This document shows positions 13,958 to 20,099 of a stretch of 20,099 nucleotides of DNA, piece by piece. The notes beneath the pieces are model-generated. The model made no database searches, was not told the origin of the DNA, and worked only from the letters and a program-made list of their open reading frames with translations. The DNA comes from Kiritimatiellia bacterium (lineage in GTDB: Bacteria > Verrucomicrobiota > Kiritimatiellia > RFP12 > UBA1067): assembly GCA_017999015.1 (NCBI GenBank), contig JAGOBZ010000016.1:1-20099 (forward strand), written 5' to 3'. Position 1 is the stretch's first letter; each line of letters opens with the position of its first letter. The position numbers and the translations under genes were made by a program.

Positions 13958-15928
13958 TGCGTTCAGATGGCAATCCTCGCCCAGATAGATCGGGTTGTCC
14001 GGTTTGCCGCGGCCTTTGGCAGGGCCGCCGTGCCCGCAATAGTGGAAGTTGACGATCTCCGTGTAACGCGGATCACCCGGATTATTGAACGTCTGGGGAC
14101 GGGACGGATCCAGCTCACGCACCAACCCGGAAGCCGCGGCATAGTGCTCGCCCCAGCGGCTCTCATTGCTCAGCGACCAGAACAGCACGGACGGATGGTT
14201 GCGGTACGCCACCACCATCTCGGCGGTCTGACGCAAAATCAGATGCCGGTGGTGTTCGTTTTGGGGCAGACAGCGGATGGGCACGGATGTCCAGCAGAAC
14301 GGGGCCTCGCACTCAATGAACATCCCCAACTCATCGGCCGCATCCAACAGCGCCTCATCAGGCGGATAATGGCTGGTACGGATGAGATTCACATTCGCCT
14401 CACGAAACAGCTCGACATCTCTCCGGTGCAGGCCATCCGGCACGCAACGCCCGGTGGTCGGATAAACCTTATGACGGTTGACTCCGCGCAATTTCACAGG
14501 GCGGTTGTTGACCATCATCCGGTTGCCGCGTATCTCCACCTGTCGGAACCCGACCCGTTTACGCAGGGCCTCAAGGGCCTGACCGCGCGCTTCCAACCGG
14601 ACATGCAACGTATAGAGATGAGGCCGCTCATTATCCCATTTCAAAGGGTTGCGCACCAAAAAGGAGGCGTCGTTGGTGACCGCCTGCCCGGCATCCAGCC
14701 GTCCGACGACAATGGAATGGCCGGCGAGCGGAACCTCGGCGCCGTCGGGCGCGTTCAAACGAACCGTGATCCGCACGTCCTCGACAGCGGCCCGGTCTTC
14801 ATTCGCCGCGCACACCTGAAGCTTCAGCGTAGCATCACGGAACAGGTTATCGAACCGGGTCGTCACATACAACGCCGCCACATGGGCTTCCGGCAACGCG
14901 AAAAGCCGGACACCCCGCGGGATGCCGCCCAACGGGTGACAGGCGTACTGCGTCCCGCTGGCCAGGGTATCCGCAAGCGACTCGTTGACAACAGCCAGAT
15001 CGATCCGATTATCACCGCCGGTGTTGACCAACTCCGTCACGTCAAACTCAAAGGGGGTGAACCCGCCTTCATGATGCCCGGCACATTTGCCGTTTATCCA
15101 GACCGCCGCGTCGCTGTACACGCCGTCGCACCGCAATTTCACCCGCTTTCCCTTCCAGTCGGCCGGCACCGCAAAAACGCGCCGATACCCTGCGGCCGTG
15201 TTCGCATCCACCTGCATCCCCTGCATCACCCATTGTCCCGGAACTTGTATCGGCACCCAGCCGCGCCTTTCCGCACCGACGACCTCTTCCCCCATCCAGA
15301 AATTTGTCGCCGGCTGCGTATTAAACTGCCAAGTGCCCGCTAAATCAATATCCGGTTTCTGCATGCCGCCGACAGCCGAAGGCCGCGGACTCAAACGCGG
15401 AATGACAGGCACTCTTGAGCTTTCCGCCCCAAGCGCGGCCGCCAATGGCTGCGGATCATCGGAAAGTAGCTCTATGTCAGATATGACGGCATTTGATCCG
15501 CTGACCCGCTCGAATACCAGCGCCAGCCTGCCTGACGCATACGCTGTCCGAGGGATCATCACGTCATGTTCAGACGCTTGATCCTTTGACAGCGTTAGTG
15601 CTGCCAAAAGGTCCCCCTGCCCCGTTTTCACGAGCAATTCGCGCTTGTTGTCGGAAAAAAAACGCAGACGTGCTTTATACGCCGCTTTGGGATTTAAACC
15701 GCGATAAGCAAACTCAATCCTGCGACCGAAAACAGCCGTGCGCAATTTTTCATCTGACGTGCCCGGATTGTTGAACCGCCACGGCCCTTCAGCCGCCGTC
15801 AGATGCGGCTGAAGCGTGTCACACTCACCCACATCGTCATACGCGACCCTTGTGAAGGCATCTGCTCGCCAACACAACCTGCAAACACCGAGTACTGTGA
15901 ACAGAAAAGGCCTTGCCCTGATCATCAT
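13955..15928 (-). pseudogene. N-terminal part of secreted GH2 beta-galactosidase-like enzyme, ends at premature TAA
   Basis: 657 codons from ATG 15928 (GGAG 6 nt upstream) to TAA. A signal peptide (MMIRARPFLFTVLGVCRLCW) is followed by an extra beta-rich domain at about 25-155. The GH2 sugar-binding jelly roll (about 193-345; DLAGTWQFN, VPGQWVMQG, WINGKCAGHHEGGFTPFEFD) and the Ig-like domain (350-460) come next, then the TIM barrel from 463 (KLRGVNRHKVYP, ANVNLIRTSHYPPDEALLDAAD). The acid/base is Glu589 in FWSLSNES and the predicted nucleophile is Glu651 in YLGEDCH. The stop replaces codon 658, seven codons after the nucleophile, so the truncated product lacks part of the barrel. It follows the repeat-protein gene by 55 bp in one operon. 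Substrate probably a beta-linked galactoside or related glycan (inference). Confidence 0.87.
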
Positions 15929-15954
15929 CGCTGTCTCCGTCCGCTTTTGCCAAC

Positions 15955-15969
15955 GCGGGCAAAGCCCGC
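15955..15969. repeat. Short hairpin in the gap before the GH2 gene
   Basis: GCGGGC-AAA-GCCCGC is a perfect 6-bp stem with a 3-nt loop, 26 bp upstream of the GH2 start codon, in the 55-bp gap after the repeat-protein gene. It could stabilise or partially attenuate the transcript; no T-run follows on the minus strand. Confidence 0.55.
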
Positions 15970-15983
15970 AACCCCATAAGGCA

Positions 15984-16652
15984 CTAATGAAGAATGACCG
16001 CCGTTCCCAGCCGGAGTCTGGAGGAGACCGCGATTTTATCAACCACAACACCCTCCCAGTCGCTCCCGCTGCTGAAGTCCCAATTGACGGCCACACCGGC
16101 ACCCGGCAATTTGACCAGCATGTTGAAAGCGTCATAGCGTTTGTTGAGTTCCAGCCATTCTTTGTCCGGCACCGTCAAAACCTGGGCACCGCTCGCGCCG
16201 ATTTCAGAGGCGAGCGCACCGTATTTGCCGGCGTCGCCACCCGTCAACCATAGCAGGACATATGTCGGTGCCGTTGACGCCATCGACAGTAACACGCTGC
16301 CCGCCGATGCGTCCGCGACCAGCCCGTCAACCTCGCTGTCAAACGGCCCCGTCACCACCAGCACCGCGTCCGTTGCAAGATTTTCATGTTCCGCCGCACC
16401 GCTGACACTGACCCTGGCCGGGGAACGCGCGGTGAGCACGACGTTATCGAACGCCACCTGATTGTCCGGCGCGCCCAGCACGGCGAAAAGCCGCTCCCCG
16501 ACGACCGCGCCGGCGTTTGCCCCGCATGTCGTCTCAAATCCGATCACCCGGTTCACAAAAGTTCCTGCGGGGACCGCGCCCTCTTCCATGGCCGACAAAA
16601 CCGCCCCGTTCCAAGTGCCTTGCCGGAGGCTGATCTGGCAGGTCCCCTCCAA
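15984..16652 (-). pseudogene. C-terminal part of interrupted secreted repeat protein
   Basis: 222 aa after the TAA at 16653-16655, in the same frame, ending at TAG 15984-15986. It completes the third internal repeat (ISLRQGTWNGAVLSAM, AGTFVNRVIGFET, GERLFAVLGAPDNQVAFDNV correspond to the AGAW, PGTFADSAISFET and GSRLFLIMGG-IYDNPRV parts of repeat 2). It then adds a unique C-terminal region of about 140 residues rich in Ala, Gly, Val and Ser (VLLWLTGGDAGKYGALASEI, VPDKEWLELNKRYDAFNMLV). No sorting-signal tripartite tail is evident. No plausible ribosome site exists at its first codon (TTG), so it would be lost if the TAA terminates. Confidence 0.82.
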
Positions 16653-16655
16653 TTA
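16653..16655 (-). other. In-frame TAA inside the repeat-protein gene
   Basis: On the minus strand the codons read CGG CGT TCA GAC TAA TTG GAG GGG. The frame is open on both sides and the third repeat continues. Internal alignment to repeat 2 (S288-D289-Y290) places the TAA exactly at the tyrosine codon. Confidence 0.85.
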
Positions 16656-18059
16656 GTCTGAACGCCGCCCGCACGAGACCGCCAGCCGGTAGATTTTGTT
16701 ACTCTCGATGACACCGAAGTCCTGATAGAGGCTGGCCCCACCCGCGGCAAACGCCGCTTGTCGCCCCTCGCCCGGTGCCGGCATCGGCCCGCCCGCAAAC
16801 CCGCCGAACCGGTGCGCGTAGGCGATCACGCCGAATGACCCTGCGGCACCGACACCTTCCCAAGCGGCAACCGAACCGGACCAGTCCCCCGCATCAACCA
16901 CTGGCGCTTCAAAACCCGCGTTCGCAAGATAGGCGTCAGGCCGTTCAGCGACAACCACGCGCGGATTGTCATATATGCACTGCGGCACGGAAGCGACCGA
17001 CGCCCCTCCCATGATCAGGAAAAGGCGGCTCCCGATCTTGTCGGCATTGACCCCTTTGCCCGTCTCGAAGCTGATCGCGGAATCCGCGAACGTCCCGGGC
17101 GCCGGCATCACGTCGGTCCTGCAGGCCAAGGTCGCACCCGAATCCCAAGCGCCCGCGCGCAGCCAGAACGTGTTTGTCCCCCGCCCCGTATAATCGGAAC
17201 GCGTGCCTGAAGCCACGGTCAACGTGTACAGTTTGTTGCTCAGGACGGCACCGATATCCTGGATCAGAAAACCGTCATTCAGAACAAATGCGGCCTGACG
17301 CCCGTCCGCCGGCGCGGGCAGCGCGCCGCCTGCGGCACCGCCGAACTTATCCGCCATCGCGCTCACTCCGGCGCGGCTGGCAGCGTTTTTCACCAGCCAG
17401 CAGGTGGGCACATATGCATAACCGCCGGCCGCGACCATGGGGAACTCGAACCCGCTGTTGGATACGAAGGCCGGCTCATCCGACTCCGTCACCCTGACGG
17501 CGTCGTAGGCACCCTGGTTGTCGGTGAAGTGCTTCACACGGGCGTACAACGCCTGACCCGCATAAGCGCCCAAGGCACCGAAGGTGTCGAACCCGAAGGA
17601 AAGTTCACCGAACGTCCCGGCCACCATATTCGACGTGCCCGCAACACATGCCAGGCTGGTGTCGTACCAAAGGCCCGCGCCCAAGCCAAGCTCGGTATAA
17701 CCGCTCACACTCCCGCTCCTCGTCCCCAGTGCGACGGTCATCGTGTATCGGCGGTTCGTCGCGACAACCCCGACCTGCTGATAGAGCGAACCGACGCCGA
17801 TCATATACGCGAACTGCCGCCCCTCGGCAGGCGCGGGCAGCGGGTCCCCAGCCACGCCGCCGAAACGCTGCGCCTGCGCCGCGACCCCGACCTTGTCGGC
17901 CGCGCCTGCCCATGTCCAGCCGTCCGGTGCGGAGGTTGTATATCCGCCCGCCGCCACCGACGGCAGCTCGAAGCCGCCGTTCGTCACGGACACGTCGGCC
18001 CGGCAGGACCATGCGAACGCCGCCAGGACGCCCATCCACCGCATCGGTTGCTGTCTCAT
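16653..18059 (-). pseudogene. N-terminal part of secreted three-repeat (NGGFE-type) protein, ends at premature TAA
   Basis: 468 codons from ATG 18059 (AAGGAG 6 nt upstream) to TAA. A signal peptide (MRQQPMRWMGVLAAFAWSCRA) precedes three homologous units of about 175 residues. They start NGGFELP (27), NSGFEFP (201) and NAGFEAP (380); each continues with RFGG/KFGG-xAGxPxPAPxxGRQxAF, then LYQ(Q/D)-type and NKxYxLxV words, and a GTRS segment. The fold is probably a galactose-binding-like beta-sandwich for glycan or cell-surface binding (inference). Repeat 3 is cut by the TAA directly after GRRSD; repeat 2 has GTRSDY at the equivalent place. It lies 13 bp after the UroD-like gene and 55 bp before the GH2 gene. 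Confidence 0.83.
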
Positions 18060-18072
18060 CGCAGACTCCTTT

Positions 18073-19176
18073 TCATTTCACCCGGTAATTTCTGACCGCC
18101 TCGACATACGCCTCGACATTCTCCCACGGCACTTCCGGCGCCAGCATGTGCGTGGGCGTGCAGAACAAACCGCCCGCCGGACCTGCGGCCGCCAGATTCC
18201 GCCGGACTTCTTCGCGGATCTGTCCGGGCGTGCCGTACGGCATCATCTGCTGCGTGCCGATCGTGCCGCTGAAAGAAAGTTTATGCCCGTATGTCCTGTG
18301 CAACGCTTCAAAACTCATGCACTCCGGCTGAACCGGATTCAAAATGTCCACGCCGATCTCGATGCCCAACCCCAGAATATCAGCGCCTGCCGCCGCGAAT
18401 TTGCGGACGCGATAGCACGCGAGGTCTGTGACCACATCCAGCAGCCGTTCGGCCATCTCCCTGTCGCCGACCATATCGACAAAAAGGTTCTCCATCCCGC
18501 GCAGATACCAGGCGGTCTCCCAGACCGTGCACTCCGCCCAGACGAACACCGCCAACCCCTGGCTGTGGATCTCTTCAACTTTCGGTTTCAAATAGGAAAA
18601 GTCCAGCCCCTCGAAATCCGGCCACGGATAGGCCTCAATCTCTCGCACCGAACTTGCCCGCGTCAGCGGATGATACATGCGGGTCATGTGGTGCGCGTTC
18701 GGATTTTCTTCATGCGCCACGCCCCACCCGTCATACCTGACCGCATACGTGAAGCCGTCCGGATAATAACGTTGGAAACGGACGGGCGACTCGGCATCTC
18801 CTCCTTTGGCCTCCGGCCCTTTTCGCACTCCACGTCCGGGAATACGCCAAACCTCGTCAAAGTTCCACACAAAGCCGGGATCGTAAACGATCCTGTAAGG
18901 CGCTCCAAAAAAAGCGAGGTAATCGCCGCGCGCCTCCGGATGCCGCCGGGCGAACTCCGCCTCCAATGCCGGACACAGATGCAGGCCCAACGGCGCGCTC
19001 TCGTACCCCTGCCGCCGGTAGAGGCTCACCAGATTCTCTCTCGCATTCATGATGCCCGCACCCGAAGCCCCGGTTGGTTTATCGATTTCACGGCGTGACC
19101 TTACACGCCCCGCTGCAAACGGAAAAGAATATTCATCGTTCATTTTGTTCTTTAAATGGTCATTTTGTTCATGCAT
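18073..19176 (-). CDS. Uroporphyrinogen decarboxylase-like (UroD/MtaA superfamily) protein
   Basis: A 367-aa protein (325 aa if it starts at ATG 19050). The core is UroD-like: NARENLVSLYRRQGYESAPL then CPALEAEFARR at the start, EIEAYPWPDFEG, VWAECTVWETAWYLRGMENL, MAERLLDVVTDLACYRVRKF, GADILGLGIEIG, FSGTIGTQQMMPYGTPGQIR, and GGLFCTPTHMLAPEVPWENVEAYVEAV at the end. It lacks the features of genuine haem-pathway HemE and resembles the UroD-like proteins that are abundant near glycan genes in PVC bacteria and related to corrinoid-dependent methyltransferases. Its substrate is unknown. GGGAGG 4 nt before ATG 19176 supports the long start. Family similarity begins only at residue 43, and the extension is AT-rich with repeats, so 19050 is a real alternative. 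Confidence 0.83.
   Translation of the reverse strand: MHEQNDHLKNKMNDEYSFPFAAGRVRSRREIDKPTGASGAGIMNARENLVSLYRRQGYESAPLGLHLCPALEAEFARRHPEARGDYLAFFGAPYRIVYDPGFVWNFDEVWRIPGRGVRKGPEAKGGDAESPVRFQRYYPDGFTYAVRYDGWGVAHEENPNAHHMTRMYHPLTRASSVREIEAYPWPDFEGLDFSYLKPKVEEIHSQGLAVFVWAECTVWETAWYLRGMENLFVDMVGDREMAERLLDVVTDLACYRVRKFAAAGADILGLGIEIGVDILNPVQPECMSFEALHRTYGHKLSFSGTIGTQQMMPYGTPGQIREEVRRNLAAAGPAGGLFCTPTHMLAPEVPWENVEAYVEAVRNYRVK
19140..19170. promoter_or_regulatory. Direct repeat TCATTTTGTTC x2, possible AraC-type operator
   Basis: TCATTTTGTTC occurs at 19140-19150 and again at 19160-19170, a 20-bp offset or about two helical turns, in an AT-rich stretch next to the divergent AraC-family gene. AraC-family regulators typically bind tandem direct half-sites with this kind of spacing. 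It lies inside the longer reading of the UroD-like gene or upstream of the shorter one. Confidence 0.45.
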
Positions 19177-19231
19177 ACCGCCTCCCTTTATCCCTTGATT
19201 TCCAGCATGCCTCTGTGCGATTGTACTTTTA
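19177..19231. promoter_or_regulatory. Divergent promoter gap between UroD-like operon and AraC-family regulator
   Basis: On the minus strand TACAAT (19225-19220) is a good -10 box for the UroD operon, but no -35 hexamer sits 16-18 nt upstream, which fits activator-dependent transcription. On the plus strand TTGATT (19195-19200) is a weak -35 for the regulator gene. The regulator has no ribosome site before its ATG. Confidence 0.4.
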
Positions 19232-20099
19232 ATGGTCAAAAATATCGCATATCCGGATTTGGCCGACACACGGACCTTCCATGCGCTCGATGCAGCCCGC
19301 GTCTGGCATCTGCGACAGCACGGCTGGCCCGTGCACGCCACAGGCGGCAGCCAGCACGTGATCGGCGACACGACCTATTGGTGGCACGGCGAAGAGCGCG
19401 GCGGTCAAGCCTCGCATCCCTTCGTCATTGTTCAGTTCACGCTCTCCGGCTGGGGCCTTTTTGAACAATGCGGCGTCAGTCACCGCATCGGACAGGACGA
19501 AGGGTTTCTGGCCGTTGTCCCGTCGGAGCACCTGTATTATCTCCCCGAAGCGTCTCCGGACTGGCGTTTCATCTGGCTGGACGTCTGGCATCCTTATGCG
19601 GTCATGCGGCTTGTCGGCATGAGAGATCGTTTCGGCCCTAAACTTTCGGTCGCCCCGGACTCGCGGACGATGCAACTGATGCTGGACATCCTTCACAGGC
19701 TCGCGCACGGCCTTTATCCCGACCCCTACATGTTGGAGCAAGACGTTCTTTGCTTTGTCCTTGAGCTGGAGCGAAGCATGACCCACTCGCGTTATCCGGC
19801 GAAGGCGAAAGAGGTGCTGCTGCAGGGCGTGCGCGACCTGGTGATCGCCCGTCTGCCTATGACGCTTTCCGTCGACGAGCTCGCGCGCCACTATCAAAAA
19901 AGCCGCACGCGCTTCAGCCAGACATTCAAACACACGACCGGTTTGTCACCGGCGGCCTTTGTCGACGCCGTACGGCTCGCGCAGGCGGCGGCCCTGCTGG
20001 AAGGGGGAACCGACAAGATTGAAGTGATCGCACGTGTCACCGGGTACGCCTCGGCCACTCAGTTCTGCAAGGCATTCAAAAAAGAATATGCGTTCTCCC
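19232..20099 (+). CDS. AraC-family transcriptional regulator, 3' end outside window
   Basis: The frame is open from ATG 19232 to the window end, 289 complete codons. Residues 1-180 form an AraC-type sensor domain (FVIVQFTLSGWGLFEQ, HRIGQDEGFLAVVP, WRFIWLDVWHPYAV). Residues about 195-289 carry the two AraC HTH motifs: LSVDELARHYQKSRTRFSQT then FKHTTGLSPAAFVDAVRL, and IEVIARVTGYASATQFCKAF then KKEY. Only the last few residues are missing. No in-frame start exists between the TGA at 19196-19198 and this ATG, and no Shine-Dalgarno sequence is visible, so it may be leaderless or weakly translated. It is divergent from the UroD-repeat protein-GH2 operon and is its likely activator, responding to a sugar (inference). 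Confidence 0.9.
   Translation, partial: MVKNIAYPDLADTRTFHALDAARVWHLRQHGWPVHATGGSQHVIGDTTYWWHGEERGGQASHPFVIVQFTLSGWGLFEQCGVSHRIGQDEGFLAVVPSEHLYYLPEASPDWRFIWLDVWHPYAVMRLVGMRDRFGPKLSVAPDSRTMQLMLDILHRLAHGLYPDPYMLEQDVLCFVLELERSMTHSRYPAKAKEVLLQGVRDLVIARLPMTLSVDELARHYQKSRTRFSQTFKHTTGLSPAAFVDAVRLAQAAALLEGGTDKIEVIARVTGYASATQFCKAFKKEYAFS

Noticed and set aside
13571..15343. Plus-strand open frame of 590 codons opposite the GH2 gene
   Set aside because: The minus strand carries unmistakable GH2 motifs throughout. The plus-strand translation has no recognisable domain or ribosome site.
12533..18059. Genome-wide reassignment of TAA to tyrosine
   Set aside because: TAA terminates the kinase, deoC and the small secreted gene at their expected ends, so a global code change does not fit. 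Only local decay or partial suppression remains possible.
17893..19098. Plus-strand open frame of 401 codons
   Set aside because: Antisense to the UroD-like and repeat-protein genes, which have clear motifs and ribosome sites; no independent evidence of coding.

Overview
The window is a GC-rich stretch of a bacterial chromosome that looks like a saccharolytic member of the PVC group, most likely Kiritimatiellota or Lentisphaerota. This placement is an inference. It rests on the gene content: a SUMF1-like secreted protein, a DUF1080 protein, a secreted FAD oxidoreductase with an N-terminal sandwich domain, a uroporphyrinogen-decarboxylase-like protein inside a glycan operon, and short dispersed palindromes. 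No rRNA, tRNA or CRISPR array was seen.

Layout. (1) Positions 1-5829 hold a sugar or polyol catabolic locus. A plus-strand FGGY kinase (cut by the window start) converges on a five-gene minus-strand operon. In transcription order the operon is a secreted SMP-30-like lactonase, an SDR, DeoC aldolase, a zinc MDR dehydrogenase and a second SDR. (2) Positions 5830-6152 are a divergent regulatory region with an AT-rich core and a long, structured leader for the lactonase operon. (3) Positions 6153-11629 are plus-strand: a tiny secreted protein with two RFxGGxxDGY motifs, a SUMF1-like protein, an FAD-dependent oxidoreductase, a DUF1080 protein and a DeoR regulator. The last three are 13 bp apart and form a plausible secreted oxidative-glycoside module. 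(4) Positions 11630-12048 are gene-free and hold three exact-period 68-bp tandem repeats plus an inverted copy of their core palindrome, bracketed by 15-bp direct repeats. (5) Positions 12049-12517 are a toxin-antitoxin pair with an intact AbrB-type antitoxin and a PIN toxin that has lost its middle. (6) Positions 12533-19176 are a minus-strand operon: a UroD-like protein, a secreted three-repeat protein and a GH2 glycosidase. An AraC-family regulator is divergent from it at 19232 and runs off the window end.

The most striking observation is that the two adjacent secreted genes of the last operon are each interrupted by a single in-frame TAA. In both, the reading frame continues intact on the far side. 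In the repeat protein, the TAA sits where the preceding internal repeat has a tyrosine. In the GH2 enzyme it lies seven codons after the predicted nucleophile, in a context where I would expect tyrosine. Recent decay is the simplest explanation, because TAA ends other genes here normally, but the coincidence deserves checking. The neighbouring deleted toxin and repeat block suggest that 11.6-18 kb is an unstable part of this genome.
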